The notes beneath the pieces were generated by a model. It had not been told where the DNA came from and did not search any database. It saw only the letters and a list, made by a program, of their open reading frames with translations. Source: Frateuria_A sp051900415 (GTDB lineage: Bacteria; Pseudomonadota; Gammaproteobacteria; Xanthomonadales; Rhodanobacteraceae). Taken from it: 64,000 nucleotides of DNA. Location of the stretch: positions 372,001 to 436,000 of the forward strand of contig NZ_JBHZGL010000002.1 in NCBI RefSeq assembly GCF_051900415.1. Reading direction: 5' to 3'. Of the stretch, positions 8,504-16,442 are shown one piece after another (within the stretch, counting starts at the first letter, position 1; every line of letters starts with the position of its first letter). Position numbers and translations under genes: made by a program.

Positions 8504-8992
8504 ATGAGCAAATGGAACAGTCCTTCCTGGCCTTCCTTACTTGATGGCTCTGCCTGCCCGATCTGCGTCCGTGGACAGCCACTTGATGTCATCGGCACCC
8601 TGGATTCTGCTTGGCTCACCATGAGCGAGAACGCACCGATGCCAGGCTATGTTTGCCTGGTCTCCCAAATACATGCTGTCGAGCTGCATGATCTTAGCGA
8701 CTCTCAGGGGGACGCGTTCATCAGAGATGCCAGAGTCGTTTCAAAAGCGCTATCCATGGTCACTGGTGCAGTCAAGCTCAACTACGAGATCCACGGTAAT
8801 ACACTCCCTCATTTGCACCTGCACTTCTTTCCGCGTTATCCGGGCGACCCGTTTGAGGGGAGCGCTATCGAGCCTCACCGAGTCCAAGGGCCGGTCTATG
8901 CGCCCGGCCAGTTCGCGGAGGTCCGAGGCCAGTTGCTCGCGGCATTGCGGCCTAACAGTTCGTTCAAGGCAGGTGGCTTCGCCGCCGCTTAA
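8504..8992 (+). CDS. HIT-family hydrolase (integron cassette)
   Basis: A 162-aa protein of the histidine-triad superfamily of nucleotide hydrolases/transferases. The triad HLHLHFFPR sits near residue 104, after the substrate-side motif NYEIHGNTLP. The N-terminal CPICVRGQP resembles the zinc-binding start of some HIT proteins, and the central PGYVCLVSQIHAVELHDL matches the HIT core strands. The ATG at 8504 is the first in frame after the preceding cassette. The last 11-12 residues (SSFKAGGFAAA) are encoded by the attC site itself, so the C-terminus was added when the cassette formed or was captured. The substrate (a dinucleoside polyphosphate or AMP-conjugate) is not determinable. Confidence 0.85.
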   Translation: MSKWNSPSWPSLLDGSACPICVRGQPLDVIGTLDSAWLTMSENAPMPGYVCLVSQIHAVELHDLSDSQGDAFIRDARVVSKALSMVTGAVKLNYEIHGNTLPHLHLHFFPRYPGDPFEGSAIEPHRVQGPVYAPGQFAEVRGQLLAALRPNSSFKAGGFAAA

Positions 8993-9006
8993 CTCCAGCA
9001 TTAGGC
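8950..9006 (+). other. attC recombination site 2, core G changed to A
   Basis: R'' box GCCTAAC, hairpin core GGCTTCGCCGCCGCT, L' segment TTAACTCCAGC, then ATTAGGC where GTTAGGC is expected. The length (57 bp) and 46 of 57 positions agree with site 1. The substitution hits the G of the otherwise invariant GTT triplet at position 9000, beside the cleavage point. Confidence 0.75.
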
Positions 9007-9021
9007 GCCAGAGGAGGTTTC

Positions 9022-9456
9022 ATGAGGAGTTGGAGTCGTTCCCTTGGCACATTTGGTGTCGGTTACTTCGTCGCAACTGCGGTCGGATTCGCGACCTTTA
9101 CCCGACCGGTATTGATGTGGGCCATCACGTTCACGGTGATGCCACTGGTGTTCGCAGCACTCGCGTATTGGTACTTTCGCGGTACGCGTCTCAGAAAGGA
9201 CGAGGCTCGCCGGGAAGCTTGGCGTTTGACGGCTTTCTGGATCGCATTGTCATTCCTGCTCGATGCACTCGCGTACGTTGTTGTTATTCCGCTAGCGTTC
9301 CACGCTCAGCCCAACTGGACGTTTTTCATTGACCAATCGCCTTGGATCTGGCCGTGTTACGCCACCATCGTCCCGATAGTCTTCGCCGGTCTGTGGGCCC
9401 AGCAGCGTCGCGCGGAAGGGGTTGCCTGCGCCCTGCGGCGCATGCCACCCAGCTAA
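9022..9456 (+). CDS. Small membrane protein next to the cassette array
   Basis: A 144-aa protein with four predicted membrane helices: FGVGYFVATAVGFATF, LMWAITFTVMPLVFAALAYWYF, FWIALSFLLDALAYVVVIPLAF and YATIVPIVFAGLW. The linker RGTRLRKDEARREAWR is strongly basic. It begins 16 nt after the second attC with GAGGAGG as ribosome site, as the next cassette would, but I find no attC after its stop. It is either the distal cassette with a lost site or a resident gene. I do not recognise the family. Confidence 0.65.
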   Translation: MRSWSRSLGTFGVGYFVATAVGFATFTRPVLMWAITFTVMPLVFAALAYWYFRGTRLRKDEARREAWRLTAFWIALSFLLDALAYVVVIPLAFHAQPNWTFFIDQSPWIWPCYATIVPIVFAGLWAQQRRAEGVACALRRMPPS

Positions 9457-9468
9457 AGGCCACTTCTC

Positions 9469-9915
9469 TTGCTAGCCAAGATCTCCGAGGTTCTTTTCGG
9501 TGGCACCCGCGCCTTTAACCAAGCGGAGCGACGCCTGCTTTCCTTTCTCCTGGAAGCCCTATCGGTCCAGGACCACGCGATTCTTTCCGCTCAGCTGAAA
9601 TCCGTCCGCAAAGTACAAAGGCAGCATCCGGGCAAATTGTTGGCGGCTTATTACCGACCGGGCCACGACGTGCCCCGGTTGCCTTACTCGGGCGACGAGT
9701 ACTGCCTGGCGATCATCCGCTACAGGTCGAATGTTCGCGTCAGGGCAACTGCGCTTGTTTTGCATGACGGCCGTTTTTCCACGCTGGAGCGGAACGTACC
9801 CAAGAGCCTCGCCGAAATTGGTGCGCTCGTATCGGTTGCATTGCATCCTGGCGGCTTCAGGAGCATCACTCGCCAGATTGATATGGAAGAGCATGCCGGG
9901 ATCGAGTTGCGCTGA
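9469..9915 (+). CDS. Hypothetical protein, TTG start
   Basis: A 148-aa soluble protein without recognisable motifs. The frame begins with TTG at 9469 (MLAKISEVLFGGTRAFNQAE), 12 nt after the previous stop. Mid-protein there is a Tyr/Pro/Arg-rich stretch (AAYYRPGHDVPRLPYSGDE), and the C-terminus is mixed beta/alpha. Base composition is somewhat below the core-gene level, as in the cassette genes before it. The start codon is uncertain because no ATG lies near the beginning of the frame. Confidence 0.55.
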   Translation: MLAKISEVLFGGTRAFNQAERRLLSFLLEALSVQDHAILSAQLKSVRKVQRQHPGKLLAAYYRPGHDVPRLPYSGDEYCLAIIRYRSNVRVRATALVLHDGRFSTLERNVPKSLAEIGALVSVALHPGGFRSITRQIDMEEHAGIELR

Positions 9916-9971
9916 CGGGATATCGGCTGGGAACGGGCTACCCTGGGTGCATGCACGAAAAGGGAGGGCTG

Positions 9972-10352
9972 ATGAATCGGGAGAAGATCTGGGAGGCCAT
10001 GTCCTATGCCTGGACGGAGGTCGGGCTGGACGCGGCCGGATTCCAGCGGTTCGCTCGGGACGCCGACCTCTCGGCCCATGATCCGCGTGCGCTTTTCCAC
10101 GCGGTGTTCTGGCAGGTTTGTGGCGCCTTCGCGGTCGAGACCGCGTGGGCCCTCATGCTTATGGGCGTTACGTTGCCGGACTGGTTTTTTCCGGAGCCTG
10201 AAAAGAAGGTCTCGCGCTGGCTGGCACGCCCCCTGTCGTATTCGGTTCTGAATCCCCTCTGGTTGATGGGCTACCCGTTGTCCTGTCTCCTTGTCGCTAG
10301 CTACTGGCACCGGTTGCGGAAGGCCTCCGCCGCGCTTGCGCGAGCTACCTGA
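9972..10352 (+). CDS. Hypothetical protein with hydrophobic C-terminal half
   Basis: A 126-aa protein. The N-terminal 40 residues look soluble and helical (MNREKIWEAMSYAWTEVGLD). Two hydrophobic segments follow: FWQVCGAFAVETAWALMLMGV and, nearer the end, PLWLMGYPLSCLLVASYW. The ATG at 9972 has GGAGGG just upstream and is preferred over an in-frame ATG at 9951. The C-terminus is basic. No family recognised. It sits alone between another orphan gene and a TfoX-like gene. Confidence 0.6.
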   Translation: MNREKIWEAMSYAWTEVGLDAAGFQRFARDADLSAHDPRALFHAVFWQVCGAFAVETAWALMLMGVTLPDWFFPEPEKKVSRWLARPLSYSVLNPLWLMGYPLSCLLVASYWHRLRKASAALARAT

Positions 10353-10446
10353 GAACGGACGCGCGCAACGGCCGCTCCAGGGTCACTGGCAACAACGGGG
10401 CGCATGGAAGCGGTTAAGCTCCAGCGCCGATTGCGAGGACCAACCG

Positions 10447-10782
10447 ATGGCCACCGATCTCTCCTTCGTCGAGTACGTCGCCGAGCAATCCGGGCTCGGC
10501 GAGCGCTTCACGTTCAAGCGGATGTTCGGCGAGTACGGGCTCTACATCGACGGGAAAGTCGTGGCTTTCGCCTGCGACAACAGCGTGTTCGTCAAAGCCG
10601 CGGAAGCCACTGCCTCGCTGACGGCAAACCTTCCCCGGCGACCGCCCTACCCCGGCGCCAAGCCCTATCCGGTCGCCGATGAGCTGCTCGACGATTCGGA
10701 ACAGTTGCATGCGCTTCTGATCGCGACAGTGCAGGCCATGCCCGAGCCCAAGGCGAAGAAGCCGAAGCGAAAAGCGCCTTAG
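10447..10782 (+). CDS. TfoX/Sxy N-terminal-domain protein
   Basis: A 111-aa protein consisting only of the TfoX N-terminal domain. The family signature FTFKRMFGEYGLYIDGKVVA is near residues 20-38, followed by FVKAAEATASL, PYPGAKPYPVADELLDD, and a Lys/Pro-rich tail (EPKAKKPKRKAP). Full-length Sxy (competence activator of CRP-S promoters) has a second domain that is absent here. Such single-domain homologues are widespread and of unclear function, so a competence role should not be assumed. The ATG at 10447 begins the domain directly; the frame extends upstream but that part has no family resemblance. Confidence 0.85.
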   Translation: MATDLSFVEYVAEQSGLGERFTFKRMFGEYGLYIDGKVVAFACDNSVFVKAAEATASLTANLPRRPPYPGAKPYPVADELLDDSEQLHALLIATVQAMPEPKAKKPKRKAP

Positions 10783-11044
10783 ATCGCAGACAAGCTGGGC
10801 GCGGAACGGGTGGGTCAGCAGAAAGGCGGACAGTCCCTCGATGGGGCGGCAGGGAGCTGGTGCCAACCCGCCGCCTCACCGCGACCGACAGGCCTCCCGC
10901 GAATACCAGCCTGGCGGGACGCCCGTACTGCGCCGTGCTGGACCGGATGTCCTGGATCTGGGTCTGGCCGCCCAATGGAGCGCGTCCCTGCGTTGTCGTG
11001 GTGAACAGCCGACCGCGCCCGATGAGCCGGGTCCCGCGGATAGT

Positions 11045-12970
11045 TCAACGGAACTGATCGCTCGCGGGCACCCAGGAACTGCCTGCCGCGGCAGGCGCCC
11101 GCGTCCGCGGCGCCGGTGTGGCTCCATCGTTGGGGCAGCCGGCTGGCAATGGCCCGCCGCTGACGCGTGCAGCGGCGCATTGCGCGGCGTTGTCCAGCTT
11201 GATCGGCGTAGCGGGCGGCGGGGTCGATGCGGCTGTCGCCGCGCTTGCGGCGACGGTGGGATCGAGTGATTTCACCGGCGCCAGGTCCAGCCGTTTGTAG
11301 AGCTCCGGATCCTTGGCGGCTTTCGCAGGCGGATCGCCGCCGCAGCCGAGCAGCGCCAGGGGGAACAGCGGGCTGACCTTGCAGTTGACCCGCACACCGC
11401 GCGGCAGGTGGAAGGTGTGTTTGATGGTGGTCTTCTCGACCGCGTGGCGCAGCGCGGTGTCGATGGCGCTTTCGCCTTCGGGCGCCCAATCGTCTTCGAA
11501 CCGGGTCGGCCGGTAACCGATGTCGGGCGCGCGGTGTTCCATGATGTCGGTGTCGCCGTGCGGCTTGAGCTGGATGTAGCTGCCCAACTGGCCCTGTTGG
11601 GCACCCTCGGCCGCGCCCGGCTGTGCCTTGCCCTGTTTGCCCTTGCCCTGCCCCTTGCCCCGGCCGGCCTTCGGGGCCGGCGTGCCATTGGCGTCCGCCG
11701 CTTCGGGCGCGCCCTCACGTGCGCCCGGTGTGCCGGTGTCGCTGCCTTGTGGCGTTGCTTCAGGTGCGCTGGCGGGCGCGGTTTCCTGTGCGTTTGCGGC
11801 GCCCGGTGCCGTAGCGGCAGCTGCGCCCGCGGAAGCGGCAGGTGGGGCGGCTTGCGCCGGCGTGGCATCGGTCGACGGCGTGGCGGCGATCTGCGGGTGG
11901 GCCAGGATGATGGAGGCTGCGGACGACGTCGCGTTGGGCACATCGATGGCGGGCGCGGCCGGGTTCGGTGCAGCGGGCGCCGGCGTGGTTTCCCACGGCA
12001 CGGCCGAGAGCTGCGGTTCAGCAAGCTGGATGCTGGGCGCCTGCACGCGCGGGCGTTCGCGCGGTACCTGCGGCGCAGGCACGTTGACCTGCGGCGCGAG
12101 GTTGATGGTCGGCGCGCCCTGTGCCGGCAGCGGGATCGCTTCGACTTCGGGCATGGCGGGCGCGGCCGGCGGTTGCGGGCGGACCAGTTCCACGGCGCTG
12201 GGCGGCAGCGCCTTCGGCGCAACGACCTGGTTTAGCGCGATGCTGGGCGCCGCGACCGGCGGGGCTGCCTGTGCGGGCACGGCGGGCATCGCCAGCGAAG
12301 GCGGCGTGGGCATGGGCCGATTGCCTTCGAGCTGCGGCTTGCGTACCGGTTCGGGCTGGAACTTCGGCGGCACCGGGCGCACCGCCGGTGGTGTATCGAG
12401 GTTGATCCTTGGCGGCGTCCCGGCGAGCGGCACGGGCGTGAGGTCCGGCGTCGGCTGCAGGCGCGGCAAGGTGAGTGGCGGCGGCGGCGCCGCGGCTTTG
12501 GCGATCTCGATGGTCGCCTTGGGCGCGGTCACGGTGATGACCGGCGTGTCGCGCCTGGAAGGCGCCGGCGTCGGAGCGGGGGTCGGCGTCTGGGTGGCTT
12601 GCGTCGCTGCCGCGGTGCTTGTGTTGCCGCGATGGCGCGGCCCAACGCGCTTGGGCGGCGTGCCACGCACCGGCGGCGGGGGTGGCGGCTCGGGCTTGTC
12701 GATCAGGCGCACCTGCAGCGGCGCGGTTTCGCGTGGCGGTTCGGGGAGGTCGTACGCGGGACCCAGGATGGCGCCGAACAGCACCATCAGATGCACCAAC
12801 AACGTGCCCGCCAGTCCGGCGATGCGCAGGCCACGATCGCGGGGCCGCTCGGCACGCCGGCGGCGATAGACGAGGGCTTGCGCCGCAGCCTCGCGCGGTG
12901 CGCGCAGCATGACCACCGGGCGCGCGTCGGCGGGCGAGTCGCTCGGCTTGTCCGCGGGGGGCAGGGGCAT
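11045..12970 (-). CDS. Proline-rich membrane-anchored protein, paralogue 1
   Basis: A 641-aa protein. The N-terminal 45 residues are basic and cytoplasmic (QALVYRRRRAERPRDRG). One membrane helix follows (IAGLAGTLLVHLMVLFGAI, about residues 50-70), then PLQVRLIDKPEPPPPP and about 350 residues rich in Pro, Ala and Thr. A Gly/Lys/Gln linker (GRGKGQGKGKQGK) leads to a C-terminal module with SYIQLKPHGDTDIMEH, PTRFEDDWAPEGES and GPLPAGCP. The N-terminal architecture is TonB-like, but no TonB C-terminal domain is present. The same C-terminal motifs occur in the next gene upstream, so these are tandem paralogues. The ATG at 12970 gives the compact N-terminus; the open frame continues upstream without sense. 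Function unknown; envelope location inferred. Confidence 0.7.
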   Translation of the reverse strand: MPLPPADKPSDSPADARPVVMLRAPREAAAQALVYRRRRAERPRDRGLRIAGLAGTLLVHLMVLFGAILGPAYDLPEPPRETAPLQVRLIDKPEPPPPPPVRGTPPKRVGPRHRGNTSTAAATQATQTPTPAPTPAPSRRDTPVITVTAPKATIEIAKAAAPPPPLTLPRLQPTPDLTPVPLAGTPPRINLDTPPAVRPVPPKFQPEPVRKPQLEGNRPMPTPPSLAMPAVPAQAAPPVAAPSIALNQVVAPKALPPSAVELVRPQPPAAPAMPEVEAIPLPAQGAPTINLAPQVNVPAPQVPRERPRVQAPSIQLAEPQLSAVPWETTPAPAAPNPAAPAIDVPNATSSAASIILAHPQIAATPSTDATPAQAAPPAASAGAAAATAPGAANAQETAPASAPEATPQGSDTGTPGAREGAPEAADANGTPAPKAGRGKGQGKGKQGKAQPGAAEGAQQGQLGSYIQLKPHGDTDIMEHRAPDIGYRPTRFEDDWAPEGESAIDTALRHAVEKTTIKHTFHLPRGVRVNCKVSPLFPLALLGCGGDPPAKAAKDPELYKRLDLAPVKSLDPTVAASAATAASTPPPATPIKLDNAAQCAAARVSGGPLPAGCPNDGATPAPRTRAPAAAGSSWVPASDQFR

Positions 12971-13133
12971 GGCGAAAGTGTAGCTTGCGGGGTGGTTGGG
13001 CCGTGCGCCGTGAACGGGCGGGCCGTTTACCGCGGGACCCGACCGTGCCGGCGGCGGTGTCGGGCCGATGCATGAGACGGATCGCCCACAAGAGACCTCC
13101 TGCAGGCGTCCGATGGATGGATGGGCAACAGCG

Positions 13134-14021
13134 TCATGGCTTGCGGCAGTGCGCCGGTGGCGGCTTGCCGGCCTGCCGGGCCTCGCCGCACTCGGCATCG
13201 ACGGCGCGTGCCGGCGTGTCGACCGGACACCCGTGGGGCAGCGGCTTGCCAGCGCGATAGATGGCAATGCATTCGGACAACGTGCGGGCGGGTGGCGCCA
13301 GTTCCTTCGCCAGCGGTGCGGGGGCCATGTCGAGGCGCTCGTCGCCGTCCTTCTTCGAGGGGGGCGCCGGCGGCATCGTGCAATCAGGGGTGGGGATGCC
13401 GAACAACGTCCGGCACTTGAGGTGGATGCCGTGACCCAGGTTGACGGACTGGTGTTCGTTCGTGTGGGTCGCGCTCATGGCGCGACGCACGCCCTGACCA
13501 ACGATGGTTTCGCCGGGCGGCGGGAAATATTCCTCGAAGCGCGTGGCCTTGTACTTGATCGGCGTGTCGTGGCTCATCACCTGGCTGTCGCCCTGCGGCA
13601 TGCGCTGGATGTAGCCGGGCGTCGGCGCGGTGGCGGTGGCGGCGCCCGCGGGCAACAGGGGTTGGCCGGTGCGGTCGTAGAGCCGGGGCGTTGCGGCGGT
13701 CGGTGCGCTGGCGGCGGCAGGCAGGCTGGCGGTCATCGCATCGCTGCGTGGCCGTTCGCGTGCGGGGAGCGGCAGCGTGGCCGGAGTCGGCTTCGGGAGG
13801 GCTGGCGGCGGTGCGGGTATCGCCGCGCGCGGACGCGCGATCAGGCGCACCTGCAGCGCTTCGCCTCGACGCACACGCACGACTTCACGCGCTGGCCGCG
13901 GCTGCATCTCCCACCACACGACGATGGCGAACAATCCATGCAGCGCCAGCATGAGCGCCAGCGCCAGACGGACGCGCCAGGGCTCGCGCGGCGGCGCCCG
14001 CTCCCGCCAGGCGCGCAACAA
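13134..14021 (-). CDS. Proline-rich membrane-anchored protein, paralogue 2
   Basis: A 295-aa protein with the same plan as its downstream neighbour: basic N-terminus, one membrane helix (LALALMLALHGLFAIVVWW), ALQVRLIARPRAAIPAPPP, a short Pro/Ala region, then GYIQRMPQGDSQVMSH, ATRFEEYFPPPGE, HLKCRTLFGIPTPDC, RLDMAPAPLAKEL and GKPLPHGCP. Paired cysteines in the C-terminal module hint at a periplasmic disulfide. The start is uncertain: I take TTG at 14021, preceded by GAGGA 10 nt upstream; there is no in-frame ATG, and coding-like sequence continues about 100 nt further up. The gap to paralogue 1 is 163 bp on the same strand. No known family recognised. Confidence 0.65.
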   Translation of the reverse strand: MLRAWRERAPPREPWRVRLALALMLALHGLFAIVVWWEMQPRPAREVVRVRRGEALQVRLIARPRAAIPAPPPALPKPTPATLPLPARERPRSDAMTASLPAAASAPTAATPRLYDRTGQPLLPAGAATATAPTPGYIQRMPQGDSQVMSHDTPIKYKATRFEEYFPPPGETIVGQGVRRAMSATHTNEHQSVNLGHGIHLKCRTLFGIPTPDCTMPPAPPSKKDGDERLDMAPAPLAKELAPPARTLSECIAIYRAGKPLPHGCPVDTPARAVDAECGEARQAGKPPPAHCRKP

Positions 14022-14394
14022 CGCGCGCGTGTCCTCATCCAGCGGCGCCAGTCCGGTGCGGGGCGAGGGGGCGCGCCAACGGTGGGGTTCGACCTGCGGC
14101 GGGGAAACGATGGGGAAAGCTCCGTGCGTGGGGAAGCGGGCCGTCTCATGCCCACCTTCGCAAGACCATCACGTTTCCAAGGGGTTCCCGGCCGCATTGC
14201 AACTTGACCGCGCGGGCCGATCGCACAAGGCTACACAGGCGGCACCCGCCGCACCCCGCCATGACCGCCCCGCCCGCGCTCGCGCGCTTGAGGACGACCA
14301 TGACGGCCCGCCATCGTCAGCCGCCATGCGCGGCCTCGTGCGGCGCCGTTCATGCCGATGCGAGTCCGCGCCTCTGCTTGAGGAGGGACGTCTC

Positions 14395-16434
14395 GTGTCG
14401 TACAGCACGGAAAACATCCGCAACATCGCGCTCGCCGGCCACGCCGGCACCGGCAAGACCACCTTGTTCGAAGCCTTGCTGCATGCCGGGGGCGTCATCC
14501 AGACGCCCGGTTCGGTCGAGCGCGGCACGACTCTGTCGGACACCGACGCGCAGGAGAAGGCGCGCGGGCATTCCATCGACAGCGCGATCGCCAGCATCGA
14601 CCGCGACGGCTGCCACCTCAACCTGATCGACACCGCCGGCTACGCGGACTTCCGCGGTGCCACGCTGTCGGCGTTCGCGGCGGTGGGGACGGTGGCGATC
14701 GTGGTCAACGCCACCAACGGGATCGAGCACGGCACGCGGCGCATGATGGAGCGGGCGCGGGCACGCGGCCTGGCGCGCGTGCTGGTGGTCAACAAGATCG
14801 ACTTCGAGGGCGCGCGGCTGGGGATGCTGGTCGATACGCTGCGCGAGGAGTTCGGCCCCGAGTGCCTCCCGGTGAACCTGCCCGCGCAGAGCGGCAAACT
14901 GGTGCTCGACTGCTTCTTCCACGACGAGGGCACCACCGATTTCTCTTCGCTCGCCGCGGCACACCAGCAGATCGTGGACCAGGTGGTAGAGATCAACGAA
15001 GCCACCATGGGCGCCTACCTGGACAAGGGCGAAGGCGCGCTCAGCCGCGAGCAGCTGCACGACGCGTTCGAGCAGTGCCTGCGCGAAGGCCACCTGGTGC
15101 CGATCTGTTTCGTCAGCGCGCGCACCGGCGTGGGCGTGAACGAGTTCCTGGACCTGGCCGCCCGCCTGCTGCCCAATCCGGCCGAAGGCAATCCGCCGCC
15201 GTTCGTCGATGGCCAGGGCGAGGCGATCATGGTCAATGGCGATCCTTCCGGACACGTGATCGCGGACGTGTTCAAGATCGTCAACGATCCGTTCGTCGGC
15301 AAGCTGGGCATCTTTCGCGTGTGGCAGGGCACGATCCGGCGCGACACGCAGTTGTTCGTCGACGACTCCCGCAAGCCGTTCAAGGTCGGCCACCTGTTCC
15401 GGTTGAACGGCAAGGCGCACGTGGAGATCGAGCAGGCCATCCCCGGCGACATCGCCGCGGTGGCCAAGGTGGAGGAGATCCACTTCGACGCGGTGCTGCA
15501 CGACTCGCACGAGGAGGACGGCATCCACCTTGCGCCGATGGACTACCCGCAGCCGATGTTCGCCCTCGCGCTCACGCCCCGGCACAAGGGCCAGGAGCAG
15601 AAGCTCTCGCAGGCGCTGGCGCGGCTGGCCGAGGAGGACCCCTGCCTGCGCATGGAGCACCACAAGGAACTCAACGAGACGGTGGTGCGCGGGCTATCGG
15701 AACTGCACCTGAAGGTGATGCTCGAACGCATGCGCGAGCGCTACGGCGTGGAGGTGGACACGCACCCGCCGCGCATCGCCTACCGCGAGACGATCGGTGC
15801 ACATGCCGACGGCCACCACCGGCACAAGAAGCAGACCGGCGGCGCCGGGCAGTTCGGCGAGGTGTTCCTGCGCGTGGATCCGCTCGATCGCGGCGCCGGC
15901 TTCGAGTTCGTCGACGAGGTCAAGGGCGGCGTGATCCCCAACCAGTTCCTGCCCGCGATCGAGAAAGGCGTGCGCCAGGCGATGGAAAGCGGCGCGGTCG
16001 CCGGGTACCCGATGCAGGACCTGCGCGTGACCGTGTACGACGGCAAGTACCACCCGGTCGACTCGAAGGAGGTGGCGTTCGTCAGCGCGGGCAGGAAGGC
16101 GTTCATGGATGCGGTGGGCAAGGCGCGGCCGATCGTGCTGGAACCGATCGTGGATGTGGAGGTGGCCATTCCCGAGGCCAGCGTGGGCGACGTCACGGGC
16201 AGCCTTTCGGCCAAGCGCGCGCGGATCATGGGGACCGATGCGCAGCGTGGCGGCGAACTATTGATCCGCGCGCAGGCGCCGCTGGCGGAGTTGACCGACT
16301 ATCCGACCGAGCTGAAGGCAATGACGGGTGGGCAGGGGCGCTACAGCCTGGACCTGTCGCACTACGAGGCGGTGCCACCGCCGGTGCAGAGGCAGCTTTC
16401 CGAGGCGTGGAAGCCGCATGTGGAGGAGGATTGA
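14395..16434 (+). CDS. Elongation factor G-like protein (EF-G2 type)
   Basis: A translational GTPase of 679 aa, slightly shorter than canonical EF-G (about 700). G1 is GHAGTGKTTL near residue 16, G3 is DTAGYADF near 79, and G4 is VVNKIDF near 142. Domains II-V follow, with HKKQTGGAGQFGEV, GGVIPNQFLPAIEKGV and the domain V stretch MTGGQGRYSLD. In G3 the catalytic His of EF-Tu/EF-G (DTPGH) is Tyr, a hallmark of the EF-G2/FusA2-like group, so GTPase behaviour may differ from FusA. GTG at 14395 is chosen because AGGAGGG lies just upstream and the protein then begins like the family (ENIRNIALAGHAG); the frame upstream is noise. It stands alone and converges on pfpI. A housekeeping fusA presumably lies elsewhere. 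Confidence 0.88.
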   Translation: MSYSTENIRNIALAGHAGTGKTTLFEALLHAGGVIQTPGSVERGTTLSDTDAQEKARGHSIDSAIASIDRDGCHLNLIDTAGYADFRGATLSAFAAVGTVAIVVNATNGIEHGTRRMMERARARGLARVLVVNKIDFEGARLGMLVDTLREEFGPECLPVNLPAQSGKLVLDCFFHDEGTTDFSSLAAAHQQIVDQVVEINEATMGAYLDKGEGALSREQLHDAFEQCLREGHLVPICFVSARTGVGVNEFLDLAARLLPNPAEGNPPPFVDGQGEAIMVNGDPSGHVIADVFKIVNDPFVGKLGIFRVWQGTIRRDTQLFVDDSRKPFKVGHLFRLNGKAHVEIEQAIPGDIAAVAKVEEIHFDAVLHDSHEEDGIHLAPMDYPQPMFALALTPRHKGQEQKLSQALARLAEEDPCLRMEHHKELNETVVRGLSELHLKVMLERMRERYGVEVDTHPPRIAYRETIGAHADGHHRHKKQTGGAGQFGEVFLRVDPLDRGAGFEFVDEVKGGVIPNQFLPAIEKGVRQAMESGAVAGYPMQDLRVTVYDGKYHPVDSKEVAFVSAGRKAFMDAVGKARPIVLEPIVDVEVAIPEASVGDVTGSLSAKRARIMGTDAQRGGELLIRAQAPLAELTDYPTELKAMTGGQGRYSLDLSHYEAVPPPVQRQLSEAWKPHVEED

Positions 16435-16442
16435 AGGCTGAG

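Larger units (their letters stand above)
7504..9006 (+). mobile_element. Integron-type gene cassette array without integrase (CALIN-like)
   Basis: Three short genes in one orientation, each ending inside or at a recombination-site sequence: VOC pseudogene/attC at 7920, membrane protein/collapsed attC at 8465, HIT protein/attC at 8950. The two full attC-like sites are both 57 bp, share 46 of 57 positions by my count, and contain the same hairpin core GGCTTCGCCGCCGCT. Typical cassette features are stop codons within the RYYYAAC box, tiny intergenic gaps and lower GC than neighbours (31 G/C of 60 in 8641-8700). No integron integrase or attI is visible on either side, so this is a cluster of attC sites lacking an integrase. 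Xanthomonadales are known hosts of chromosomal integrons. Confidence 0.75.

Noticed and set aside
10447..10782. Competence regulator Sxy/TfoX
   Set aside because: Only the N-terminal domain is present; single-domain homologues should not be called competence regulators.
10783..11044. Plus-strand 65-aa frame at 10860-11057 with a Trp-rich stretch
   Set aside because: No ribosome site, and it overlaps the end of the minus-strand gene. It could be a degraded fragment, but nothing supports a real gene.
11045..14021. TonB energy transducer annotation for the proline-rich proteins
   Set aside because: The N-terminal helix and proline region resemble TonB, but the C-terminal TonB domain is absent and no ExbB/ExbD genes are adjacent.
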